DNA from: Streptomyces seoulensis
GTDB lineage: Bacteria; Actinomycetota; Actinomycetes; Streptomycetales; Streptomycetaceae
Length of the DNA: 64,000 nucleotides
NCBI GenBank assembly: GCA_013364255.1
Contig: CP054936.1
Coordinates: forward strand, 1 to 64,000
Direction of reading: 5' to 3'
The stretch's first letter is position 1. Each line of letters opens with the position of its first letter. Positions 46,739 to 56,500 of this stretch are shown piece by piece. Below the pieces are notes generated by a model. That model was given only the letters and a program-made list of their open reading frames with translations, had not been told where the DNA came from and made no database searches. The position numbers and the translations under genes are program-made.

Positions 46739-46999
46739 TCATCGAGGCAGCAGATGCGCGATCGACCAGGCCACCTGGCTCAGGGGCTCGGACCGGGACA
46801 TGCCGTCCACCAGGGTGCCCAACTCCACACCGGTGCGCTCCTCAAGAACCGCACCCAACTCCATCAGCGCCAGCGAATCCAGGCCCAGCTCATCGAAGGT
46901 CGTCGCCGGGGTCAGCATGTCATCCGGGAACGCGAACAACTCCCGGAGAAGATCAAGGAGGCTCTCCGTGCCGAACTCCTCGACCGTCTTTTCCGCCAT
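46739..46999 (-). CDS. acyl carrier protein
   Basis: The 86-residue protein has the phosphopantetheine site at S42 in FDELGLDSLALMELG and the four-helix layout of carrier proteins. ATG at 46999 has GGAG seven bases upstream; an in-frame start at 47083 is less likely. It heads the leftward biosynthetic cluster and would carry the growing chain for the ketosynthase and possibly the P450s. Confidence 0.88.
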   Translation of the reverse strand: MAEKTVEEFGTESLLDLLRELFAFPDDMLTPATTFDELGLDSLALMELGAVLEERTGVELGTLVDGMSRSEPLSQVAWSIAHLLPR

Positions 47000-47734
47000 C
47001 ACCGGCTCCGTTCCGTCCAAGATCATTCCGAGGTCATTCCGCGGAGCAAACGACACCGAACGCACGGCGTTACCGTTCTGCACGAATGCACCGGGAAGAT
47101 CGTTTGTTTATCCGCTTGTCATTCGTGTGCGGCATGAGGTTCCTGCTCCGGCCGCCCCCGGGCGGCAGCCGTGGAGGAATGCCTGTACCGACACCGAGGA
47201 TCATGTACTGCGGGACCAGACACCCCGCCTTTGAGGCTCCTGCGGCTCCGCCCGGGCGGATCGCTCGCCTCCAGGCCGTCCCAGGCCCGTCAGAGCGACA
47301 GTAGCGGACCACGTGCACCAGACCGCGCGACGCGCCGGGCAACGTCGGCACCACCTCTCTCCGGCGGCACGGTGAGTGGTGCGCCGTTGCGCGGTGGAAG
47401 AGATCCCGAAACCTGCTCCGAACCGCGAGAGCGCCCCGCTCTTACGCAGATGGACCGGCGTGAGCAACGCCGGACTGAAGCAGCCGAGCTTGCGCCGGCG
47501 GGTGTTGGCGCTCCGCGCGGGGTGCGCCCGCAACGGAGGCGTCGGTAACCCGTTCCAGGGATGGCAGCCCGGGCCCGGACGCGTATCGGGGTGGGGCTAG
47601 CCCTACCCCATGATCGGCGGCCTGCCCCACAGACCGGCAGGTCAGCGGCGGGTTACCGTCACGTCCTCGGGTCACGGTCACCGTCCCCCACGGGCCCGCG
47701 CCGCCTCTGACGCACCGACACACGAAAGCCCTTC
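47000..47734. other. intergenic region with a 22-bp near-perfect palindrome
   Basis: This gap between divergent genes must hold the promoter of the ACP cluster. At 47587-47608 there is a palindrome centred on GGGGCTAGCCC with one mismatch between 11-bp arms, about 125 bp upstream of the membrane protein gene, a possible operator. No coding sequence is supported. Confidence 0.4.
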
Positions 47735-48574
47735 ATGGACACCCTTGGCTTCCTGCCCCGTCTCACGGCCACACCCCGGCGGCAGATCGGCCTGCTGACC
47801 GCCGCGACCGGGGCACTGCTCGTCGCGTTCTTCGTCGCTCCCAACGCACTCGCGCGCAGCTCCGTCAACACCGGCAACGTCGGCACGACCTTCCGGCACA
47901 GCCTGGTCACGTACTGGGACTCCGGCAGTCAGGACTTCCCCGGCCAGCTGGACGCCACGGTCTCCTTCTGGTTCCGCTTCCACGTGGTCAAGGCGGGCGT
48001 CAGCGCGCTGCTGCTGGCCTCGGTCGTGGCACTCGGCATCGTCTTGTGGCGGCTGCGACGGGAGCGGGCCGGAGAGCGTACGCACCGCTCGCTCGTCCTG
48101 CCGTGGATGTTCGTCGCGGTGACCGGAACCTTCGCGCTGGTGGCCCTGATGGCCAATGTGCAGGGCACGGCGGCTCCCTTCGCCTCGCTGCTCCCGATGC
48201 TGTCGGGTGGCGGCACGGACAGCGATGTCGGTACGACCGTCGCACAGGCCAGGCAGCAACTCGCCGACTACCCCGACGGCCGGCACTCCCCCGCGCTGAC
48301 CGTCATGGTTGACGACTTCGCGCTCTACCACGCGGTGCTGGCGGCGATGGCGGCCGCGGTGGCGCTGGCACTCGCCGTGGCGACCGTGATCCTGTGGCGG
48401 CGGCGCAAGGCTTCTCCCATGCCGGCCGGTACGCGGGCGCGGCGCCTGATGACATGGAGTGTCGCGGCCTCCACGGCCCTGACGGCCGTAGTCCTGGTCG
48501 TGGCCGTCGCGAACGCCACGAGCGCGGCGCACTCCCCGCAGGCCCTCGCGGCCTTCTTCGACGGCGGTTGGTGA
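47735..48574 (+). CDS. uncharacterised membrane protein
   Basis: The 279-residue protein has about four to five transmembrane segments: LLTAATGALLVAFFVAP, GVSALLLASVVALGIVLW, LPWMFVAVTGTFALVALM, AVLAAMAAAVALALAVATVIL and AASTALTAVVLVVAVANA, with a 60-residue loop outside or inside between the first two. The family is not recognised. GAAAG precedes the ATG. It may be controlled through the palindrome at 47587. Confidence 0.65.
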   Translation: MDTLGFLPRLTATPRRQIGLLTAATGALLVAFFVAPNALARSSVNTGNVGTTFRHSLVTYWDSGSQDFPGQLDATVSFWFRFHVVKAGVSALLLASVVALGIVLWRLRRERAGERTHRSLVLPWMFVAVTGTFALVALMANVQGTAAPFASLLPMLSGGGTDSDVGTTVAQARQQLADYPDGRHSPALTVMVDDFALYHAVLAAMAAAVALALAVATVILWRRRKASPMPAGTRARRLMTWSVAASTALTAVVLVVAVANATSAAHSPQALAAFFDGGW

Positions 48575-48617
48575 CCCGACGCGGGTCCCGCAGTGTCGGG
48601 CGCTGCCCCCTCTGGGC

Positions 48618-48758
48618 GTTGGGGCGGCGGATCAGGGTGAGTCCTTCCGCGCGGCCTTGGCCGGCGTATTGCTGGACTTCGTTCCAGAGCACGTCGCGGA
48701 TGCGTGCGGAGGGGTTGCCGATGAAGACGTCGGCGGAGATTTCGAGGCGCCAGCGATG
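48618..48758 (-). pseudogene. Cas2e (type I-E CRISPR) relic
   Basis: The minus strand reads HRWRLEISADVFIGNPSARIRDVLWNEVQQYAGQGRA, then directly EGLTLIRRPN. This is the middle and the end of Cas2e, the adaptation endoribonuclease of type I-E CRISPR systems, with about 25 residues deleted between the two parts and the N-terminus missing. No cas1, cascade genes or CRISPR repeats are nearby. The 5' side is cut at the junction with the sugar transporter relic at 48756. Confidence 0.7.
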
Positions 48759-49630
48759 TTCGGCCTGGCCGTCATTCCCGCCGCCGTCCTCGCGATCGGC
48801 ATGACCAGGCTGCGGGAGAGCCCCCGCTGGCTGGTCGAGCAGGTGCGCGCCACCGCGGCCTACGCAGTTCTCCAGCGGCTGCGACCTGCGAGATCCGACG
48901 TCCGCGGCGAGATCGACGCCATCCGCGAGGTCTCGGCAGCGACGCCGCGCCAGGACAGCCGGGCACTGCTGCAGCCCTGGCTGCGCCCCGTGTTGGTCGT
49001 CGCGCTCGGGGTGCCCGCCTTCTCGCGGCTCACCGGTATCAACGCCACCGTCTGCTACGCGTCGACGATCCTGTCCGACGCGGGATTCGGGCAGCCGGTC
49101 GCGCTGGTGACCGGCATCGGGAGCGAGCCGATGCTCGTCGCCGCGGGCATCACCGGGGCCACCACGGTGGACGGCATCGGCCGGCGAAAGACCATGCTCT
49201 GGTTCATTCCGCTGTCGGGCCTGGCCATGGCCGTACTGGGTCCGGCCTTCCTCACGGACGGATCACCCGCGCAGCATTGGATCGTGACCATCGCCCTGTT
49301 CGCGTGCATCCTGCGCGACGGCATCGGCATGCGGTCGGGAGTGTGGCTGATCGCCCCGGGGATCCTGCCGCTCGGGGTGCGCGGTCCTGCGACCAGTCTG
49401 GCTACACCGGCGGTCTGGGGCGTCGACCTCCTGATCGCCCTCACCACGCTCAGCACGATCAACACGGTGGGCCGCTCGGACACCTACCTCCTCTACCCGC
49501 CCTCAACGTGGTCTGCGTCATCTTCGTGGCCCTGAAAGTGCCCGAGACCCGTAACAGACCGTTGGAGGGCATCGAACGGGCTCTGCGCGCCCCCGGCTCA
49601 CTGCGACGCAACGTCGCCGCCTCGCGCTGA
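48756..49630 (+). pseudogene. sugar-porter MFS transporter, truncated and frameshifted
   Basis: The reading starts in the middle of a sugar porter (MFGLAVIPAAVLAIGMTRLRESPRWLV, cytoplasmic loop after helix 6), continues through helices 7-11 (LTGINATVCYASTIL, GRRKTMLWFIP), shifts frame near 49500 and ends with LNVVCVIFVALKVPETRNRPLEGIE. Helices 1-6 are missing. The start lies within the Cas2e relic on the other strand, so a recombination event joined the two. Confidence 0.75.
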
Positions 49631-49780
49631 CCGCTGCGCCCTGTGGTATGCCGAGGGCCGCATCTCCACCTACGGCGGAATCGCGCGCGTCAACGACCGC
49701 CCCGAGCCTACCGACCGCCGTGCGAGGACGACTACGAAACCCGCGACAGGAACTGCCACCGGGCCCGTCCCGTAGGTCGT

Positions 49781-49806
49781 CGGCGTCGGCGTCGGCGTCG
49801 GCGGGC
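49781..49806. repeat. short GGCGTC tandem repeat
   Basis: About four copies of the same hexamer family seen at 36887-36951 lie 66 bp upstream of the beta-helix protein start. It is in a non-coding stretch (49631-49871) that otherwise shows nothing clear. Confidence 0.7.
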
Positions 49807-49871
49807 CCACCGTATGATCCTGCGGTCGAGCCGGTGAGCGCCGGCCGTAAAAGGTATGTGGTGGGGGAAAC

Positions 49872-51494
49872 ATGAAGCGTCGGTCCATGCTGCTCGGCAC
49901 CGGCGGGGCAGTCGGTGTGTGGGGTGCCACGGGTCTTGCCGGAGCGCCGCGTGCGGCGGCCTCCGGTACGGCGTCGGCGCCGGTCTTCGACGTGCGCGGG
50001 CACGGAGCGGTGGGGGACGGCGCCACGGACGACACCTCGGCCTTCGTCCAGGCGTTCGGCGCCGCTCGCGCCGCGGCCTTCGGTGCCACCGTACTGATCC
50101 CGCCGGGAAGCTACCTCGTCGGCGCGTCACTGGTCATGGGCGCGGGGATGACGGTGAGCGCATACGGCGCGCGCATCACCCGCCTCAAGGACAGCGGTGC
50201 GCTGCTGAAGAACTTCGACGCCTCCACTGACGCCCCCGGTTACTCGGGCGCCGGCAACCTGACGGTGCTGGGCGGCACATGGGACATGGCGGGTGATGTG
50301 TACAGCAGGACCTCCGACGCCATCGGTTTCGGACACTGCCAGGATGTCCTCGTCCAGGACTGCACGATCCTGCGGGTGCCTTCGGCGCATGCGGTGGAAC
50401 TCAACGCCGTGCGGCGGGCACGCATCGTGAACTGCGTCTTCGACGGCCTGGACGCCACGTACACCACCCGCAGCGACAAGGAAGCCGTACAGATAACGGG
50501 CGCCATCAGCGCGGCATCACTGCCGTGCCCGCCCTACGACGACACGCCCTGCGCCGACATCCTCATCACCGGTTGCAGCCTCGTGGACTCGACGCACGGC
50601 CTGTTCGGCGCGTTGTGCGGTGACCACGGGGGCAAGGCCGGCGTGGTGCACACCGGGGTCAGGGTGCTGGGCAACCATGTCGAGGCCGCAGCGGGCCACG
50701 GAGTGCGGGCCGTGGACTGGAGCGCCAGCGTCGTGCACGGCAACACCGTGGAGCGGGCGCAGATCAGCGGAATCAAGGTGGAGTCCCTCGGCGGCAACCC
50801 GATGTCGGCCCTGTCCGTCGAGGGCAACATCGTCACCGGCACCGGCACGGACTCCTCGACGGGAGGCGGCATCGTCGTCATCGACGCCGTCACCGATCTT
50901 TCGCTCAGCGGCAACGTCGTCACCGGGGTACGGGGAGAGACCGGAATCTACGTGCGATACGCCCGTCGTGCCACGATCACGGGCAACACCGTCTCGCGGA
51001 CCGTGAGGAGCACAGGTGTGAGCAACTGCCAGGGTGTTCACGTTCAGCATTCGCCCGGTGCGGTGATCGCCCAGAACACGGTGGCGGACTGCGAGGGCGA
51101 CGGGATCGGCGTCGACGCGGGTCTGTCCGGCGCCGCTATGAACGGCGACGCGCCCGTCGTCACCGGTAACCGGGTCGACGGTGTCGCCGGCCACGGCATC
51201 GCTGTCGGGTGCCCTGACGGGGCGCTGCGGGACAACCACATCACCGGAGCGAACACCGCCGGCTCCGCCGCCGCCTACGGCATCCGGCTGGGCGGCGCCG
51301 CGTCGAACATGTCCTGCCAGGGCAACGTCGTCCGTCAGGGGACGGGCCAGGCCGCTGCGGCCATCGCGGTCCTGCCGGGTTCGAAGGGCACCTGGGTGAC
51401 CGGTAACGACCTACGGGGATGGGGCGTGGGTTCCCCTGCCCTGCTCGACCAGGGCACGGGAACCCTCACGACGACGGGCAACGCCACCGGGTGA
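49872..51494 (+). CDS. Tat-exported right-handed beta-helix protein (pectate-lyase fold)
   Basis: The 540-residue protein starts MKRRSMLLGTGGAVGVWG, a twin-arginine signal. The mature protein opens with VFDVRGHGAVGDGATDDTSAFVQAF, the start of GH28/GH55/pectate-lyase-like beta-helix proteins, followed by many parallel beta-helix turns (for example ITGNTV, VTGNRVDG, VRQGTG). This fold is used by polysaccharide lyases, hydrolases and epimerases; catalytic residues cannot be pinned down, so the substrate is unknown. GGGGGA precedes the ATG. It stands alone between two relic-rich stretches. Confidence 0.8.
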   Translation: MKRRSMLLGTGGAVGVWGATGLAGAPRAAASGTASAPVFDVRGHGAVGDGATDDTSAFVQAFGAARAAAFGATVLIPPGSYLVGASLVMGAGMTVSAYGARITRLKDSGALLKNFDASTDAPGYSGAGNLTVLGGTWDMAGDVYSRTSDAIGFGHCQDVLVQDCTILRVPSAHAVELNAVRRARIVNCVFDGLDATYTTRSDKEAVQITGAISAASLPCPPYDDTPCADILITGCSLVDSTHGLFGALCGDHGGKAGVVHTGVRVLGNHVEAAAGHGVRAVDWSASVVHGNTVERAQISGIKVESLGGNPMSALSVEGNIVTGTGTDSSTGGGIVVIDAVTDLSLSGNVVTGVRGETGIYVRYARRATITGNTVSRTVRSTGVSNCQGVHVQHSPGAVIAQNTVADCEGDGIGVDAGLSGAAMNGDAPVVTGNRVDGVAGHGIAVGCPDGALRDNHITGANTAGSAAAYGIRLGGAASNMSCQGNVVRQGTGQAAAAIAVLPGSKGTWVTGNDLRGWGVGSPALLDQGTGTLTTTGNATG

Positions 51495-51960
51495 CCCACC
51501 CCGCCGGTGCGGGACGGCGTCACAGGACTGGGTTCGAACCTGACAGGCGCTGTCCACCGCCGCGACGATGTGCTGCCACGGCGGGCGGCCGCCGGGTTGA
51601 AGGAGGTCCAGCGCACGGGAAGCTGCTTGTGTCCTTCCTCTCGGACACCACGGTGGGCGCACTAGAGAGCGCCGTCCACCTCGGCGAGGGCGGGTGCCGC
51701 CACGCTGAGATGGTCGGTCGGCGAAGGCCGCCCCGGGGCTCCGCCCCTCCTCGACGGTGTACCGCGCCTGCCACAGATTCTGGTCGTCCTCCTGTTGGAC
51801 TTGGTCCGCCACGCGTCTCTCCTTGTGCGATACCGGTGCGCGTCCTTCGCCGGCCCAAGGCCAGGGGGCGCTATGACGACAACTATCATCACGCCAATCA
51901 GTCCGGCCGTTACCGACATCCGGCGCCTGGTGGACGCCTGATTCCGCAACTCTCACCCCT
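51495..51960. other. intergenic, nothing recognised
   Basis: About 465 bp after the beta-helix gene show no frame with family resemblance on either strand. GGTTCGAACC at 51531-51540 looks like a tRNA T-loop but its stems do not pair. The stretch may be old transposon debris next to the IS3 relic. Confidence 0.3.
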
Positions 51961-51964
51961 GTGT

Positions 51965-52285
51965 CCGTAACGGGGTCGTCGCGGTGAGCGTCGCACAGGG
52001 CGTTGGCCAAGGTATGCCTCGGCGAGCCCGGTCCCGGTGACCGGCGGGCCGGCCACCGGCAGCAGGGCCGGCGGGCCGGCCCGAGCACCGGCACGTCACC
52101 GCCACCGGCACCCGTTGAGGGGAAGCTGAGGCAGCCGGCTCGCGGACGAGGGGGTGCATCATTTTTGACGGCAGGTTCGTCTGCGACAGATACACCGCAG
52201 TCCTTCCGAGCACCTCGTTCTCCTGCTCCAGCAGCCGCATCCGCTTCCGGGCCTCGCGCAGTTCGGCCGACTCACCCGACACCGG
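51965..52285 (-). pseudogene. IS3-family orfA/orfB junction relic
   Basis: The minus strand reads SAELREARKRMRLLEQENEVL, YLSQTNLPSKMMHPLVRE, VPVAVTCR, then in another frame ANALCDAHRDDP. This is the leucine-zipper end of OrfA running into the start of OrfB. The helix-turn-helix and the catalytic domain are missing. It lies directly upstream of the defence-like module; 52286-52589 holds no other recognised element. Confidence 0.7.
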
Positions 52286-52589
52286 TGCGGGCCAGGCGCC
52301 CTCGTCGCGGTGACAGCACTCAGGATGGTGCCACCGACCGGAGGCATCACGGCGACATCGAAGCCAACTTCCACCACCATCGCGGGCTCGACCAACGTGA
52401 CGGCCAGTTGCTCCCGGTGGCCCCGTCCGGTGGATTCCCTTGACTAGACTGGCGCAACGACGCGGCAGACGGCGGCGCCCTCGTGTCAACTCCTCGGAGT
52501 GCTCATACAGTTGTGTTGGGCACCCATCGATGACCGTGCCGTCTCAAGGGTGCGTCGTGGTTGGGGGCCGGCGCGGGACGGGGGTAGTG

Positions 52590-53516
52590 ATGGCGCACGT
52601 CGTGGTCGTCCACGGAGTGGGGCAGGAGTACCTGGGACGCTCGAGCCTCCATGGACCCGTCGCGGCCGCCCTCGCGGACGGCGTGGAGGTGGCCGAGCGG
52701 GCCGGGGCGCTCCCTCCGGGCTCTGTGCCCGACGTCGAGGACATCGACGTCGCCTTCTACGGCGATGTCTTCCGTACCCCGGGAGCGAAGGGCGGCCGGA
52801 CCGGCCCTCGCTCCGCCGCCGAGGTGACGGACCCCTACGAGGTGGACCTCCTCCTGGCGTGGGCAGCCGCGGCGGGCGGTCCGCAGGAACAGTACGGGAC
52901 CAAGGCACCCACGCCGCGGACGCTGCAGCGGGCCATGAACGCCCTGCTGCGCTCGCCCTTCCTTCCGGGGCCCGTGGCAGAGCGGTTCCTGCTCGGCGTG
53001 CTGCGTCAGGTGCGCCGCTACTTCGGAGAGGACGTGGTGCGCGAGCGGGCCATGGAGGCGGTCGCGGCCCGCGTCGGGCCGGACACGACCGTACTCGTCG
53101 GCCACTCCTTGGGGTCCGTCGTCGCGTACGAGGCCCTGTGCGCCCATTCCGAGTGGCCCGTCCGGACCCTCGTGACGCTCGGATCCCCGCTCGGCATGCC
53201 CTCGTTGGTCTTCGACCGGCTGCGCCCCGCGCCCCGTTGTGGGCGGGGCCACTGGCCCGACAGCCTGGTCCACTGGACGAACCTCGCCGACAGGCACGAC
53301 GTGGTGGCCTCGGTCAAGCAGCTCGCCGATCTCTTCCCCCCGGTCGCTGCACCGGCAGGGAATACTCCGAACGCTGCGGAAACGCCTCCAGAGGCACAGG
53401 CGCGCGTCCTGCGCGACGTGCAGGTGGACAACGGATGGAGAGTCCACGACCTGCTGCGGCATCTGACTGCCCGGGAAACGGGTGCGGCGATCGGTGAGGG
53501 TCTGCAAGCGGGATGA
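52590..53516 (+). CDS. alpha/beta hydrolase partnered with a caspase-NACHT protein
   Basis: The 308-residue protein has MAHVVVVHGVGQEYLG at the N-terminus and the nucleophile elbow VLVGHSLGSVVAYEAL with S173, followed by LVTLGSPLGMPSLVFDRL, features of lipase/PGAP1-like hydrolases. A late His is in WRVHDLLRH. ATG at 52590 has GGGGG upstream; the frame is open further upstream but without signals. Its stop overlaps the start of the caspase-NACHT-WD40 gene (ATGA), so the proteins are made together. It could be an effector acting on membrane lipid, or a substrate of the caspase (inference). Confidence 0.75.
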   Translation: MAHVVVVHGVGQEYLGRSSLHGPVAAALADGVEVAERAGALPPGSVPDVEDIDVAFYGDVFRTPGAKGGRTGPRSAAEVTDPYEVDLLLAWAAAAGGPQEQYGTKAPTPRTLQRAMNALLRSPFLPGPVAERFLLGVLRQVRRYFGEDVVRERAMEAVAARVGPDTTVLVGHSLGSVVAYEALCAHSEWPVRTLVTLGSPLGMPSLVFDRLRPAPRCGRGHWPDSLVHWTNLADRHDVVASVKQLADLFPPVAAPAGNTPNAAETPPEAQARVLRDVQVDNGWRVHDLLRHLTARETGAAIGEGLQAG

Positions 53517-56500
53517 CTGACGACGTGGAGCCATCGCGACGCTATGTGCTGGCTTTCGGCGCCGCGCGGTACGCGCACGAGGAACTGCCCGATCTGCCGG
53601 GCGTTGCCGATGACCTGCCGAGGGTGCTCGGCTCGTTCGCCGCCGTGGGCTACACGCCGGTGCCGGTCTTCCCCGAGGGCAGCCTGGACCCAGCCCGCCC
53701 CGAGGATGTCCTGGGGCCCCTCTTGCGGTGGATCCCGGAAAGCTTCGACGACGGCGACACCCTGCTCCTCTACTACAGCGGGCACGGGCAGGCGGACGGC
53801 GATGAACACTTCCTGATGTGTTCGAGGTCCGATCCTGGGGCGGCTGAGGTCAGACTCAGCGCCCTGAGCACCCGCCACCTCGTGGAACTCCCCGCGCTCA
53901 AAGGCGTCCGGCGCATCCTGCTCGTGATAGACGCCTGCTACGCGGGCCGGGGCGCGGTTGACGCGGTGACTTGGGCCGTCCGCGCCAAGCACGCGGTCGC
54001 CCACGCACCGGGCGCCGACCACCGCTTCCTGAAGTCCTTCGGCGTACTCAGCGCCGCGCGGATCACGGAGGAAGCGAAGGACAGCGCGTTCAGCGCGGCC
54101 CTCTCACACGTGCTCGCCGACGAGACCTGGATCGGTAACCGCGCCAGTCACATCTCCCTGCCGGACCTCGTCGGCGCGCTCAACACGGAGTTCCGGCGGC
54201 GCGGCGTGGATCACCACGCGGACTGGGCGCAGCTGTGCGACGACACCGTGCGAGGTGACCCTGCCACCGGGTTCTTCCCCAACCCCTTCCACGTCCCCGA
54301 GCTGCTCATGGTCGACCGCGATCTCGACGTCGCCGAGCAGCGGCACTTCGTGCGATGGCTCGGCGCGGCGTCCGGTTACGGCGCCGCCGAACAGCAGCGC
54401 CGCAACCGGGAGCTGGTAGAACATTTCTCGCCCCGGGGAGCGGGTCGGCAGACCGCCCGGGAGAGCGGCCACTACTTCACCGGTCGGGTCGACGTGCTGA
54501 GGCGACTGGCCGGATGGATGCGGGGCGAGAACGACCGCGACGCCCGCGTCTTCGTGGTGACCGGTCCGCCGGGCGTGGGCAAGTCCGCGGTTCTGGGCCG
54601 CCTCGTCACACTCGCCGACGACGACGCGCGCGACGCCATTCCCGCCGACGCCGTCGCCCCCGGTACGCTGCCGCCGAGCGGCTCCGTCACCGTAGCCGTG
54701 CACGCCCGCGCCCTGGGCCTGCCGCAGATCGTCTCCGCCCTTGCCGCGTCGTTCGACTGCCCCGAGCCCACCGAGGCGGCGCTGCGGGAACGCCTGGGCG
54801 CGCTCGACAGCATCACCACCATCGTCGTCGACGCGCTCGACGAGTCGGGCATGGCCCACGACGAGGAGCGCCGCATAGCCCGCTTCCTGGCCGAACTGGC
54901 GGGCGCGACGCCCCGGTTGCGGCTGCTCATCGGGACCCGCCCCCATCTCGCGGACGCGGTGGCGGACAAGGCGCCCTACGCCCGGATCGTCGACCTCGCG
55001 GCTCCGGAATGGAACGAGCCCGACGACCTCGTGCGGTACTGCGAGCTCATCCTTCGTACGCCGCTCGGACCCCACAGCGGGACCAGCTTGCCCCATGCCC
55101 TCATCTCCTCGGCCGCCGACGAGATCGCCCGGGCGGCACACGCCATCTACCTCGTGGCCCGGCTGATGGCCCGCTCGGTCGCCAGCTCCGGAATCCCACC
55201 GACGCGCTCGGCGCTGGAGCTGCCGGAGTACGATCCGGCGTCCGGGTCCTCAGCACTGGTCGACCGCGCCTTCCGCTGGGCCCTGGCGCGGCAGTTGACC
55301 CCGGAGCGGGCGGCAGAGGCGAGGGCGCTCCTCCTGCCGCTCGCCTACGTGGAGGGCCACGGCATGCCCCTCCACCAGATCTGGGCGACGCTCGCGGCCG
55401 ACCACCCGGACCAGGTGGCACCCACCGCCGAGCGATTGACCCGCCTTCTGCGAAACGACGCCCTCGGACCGTACCTGGTCGAGACCCTCGACGAGGACGG
55501 CCGCTCGGTCTACCGCCTGTACCACCAAGCGCTGGCCGACGAGTTGCGGCGGAACGAGGCTCCGCCAGACGCCGAGACCCTGTGGTACGAACGGCTCCGG
55601 GAGATGGTGCCCCGGACAGCCGACGGCAGCCCGCGGTGGCAAGAGGCCGACCCGTACGTCCTGCACCACCTGGCGGCGATGGCCGCGGCGGCGGGCCGCC
55701 TCGACGAACTCGTCACAGACGGCGAATTCCTCGTCCACGCCCGGCCCACCGGACTCGTCCCATGGCTGCGCGGCCTCTCCACCGAGCGGGGGCGGCTGGC
55801 CGCCGCCGTGTACCGCGCCCACCTGGACGTCCACCACGAGATGTCACCGCAGGACCGCCGGCACGTCCTGGCCTGCGACGCCGCCCGCCATCAGCACACC
55901 CCGCTGCTGGCCGGCCTCGACCGCAGCACGGAGGAAGGCCGTTGGCGGCCTGTGTGGGCCGCCTCGGGCAGTGTGCCGGCTGCACTGTCGGTGCATCGCC
56001 TGGCCGACGGAGGCGGGCCGGTCGACTCGGTGACCTGCGTCGGCCTCGCCGGACGGGACACCATCGTCACCGTCGGCCGCGGATCCCTCCAGGCCTGGGA
56101 CATGGCGACCGGCCGCTCGATCGAACTGCCCGACGCGGTGGCCGACCTGAACGCCACCGCCGTGACCGCTGCTGCACTGCCTGACCACGACCTGCTGGTC
56201 GTCGGCACGGACACGGGTGCCGTCCACATCTACGACCTCGCCTCGGGGCGGATCCGCACCCCCGCTCCGACGGAGGCGGACGCCGCACCGACGACCGCGC
56301 TCGTCACCCTCGAACTGGCGGGCAGGAAAGCCGTGGTGAGCGCATCGGCAAGCGGCGAGCTGCGCGCCTGGGACCTCACCGACGCGACGGCGCTGCCCTG
56401 GAGGATCCAGCTGGCGGACGGTGGCCTCAGCAGCCTGGCGACGGCCACCGTGGACGCGAACCCCGAGGCGAGCAACGAGATTCTGCGGCGCGGCTGGGAC

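Noticed and set aside
47587..47608. Palindrome considered as a terminator
   Set aside because: No gene ends next to it on either strand, so it is listed only as a possible operator within the intergenic entry.
51520..51550. Possible tRNA T-arm (GGTTCGAACC)
   Set aside because: The flanking stem does not pair properly and no acceptor, D or anticodon arms can be folded around it.
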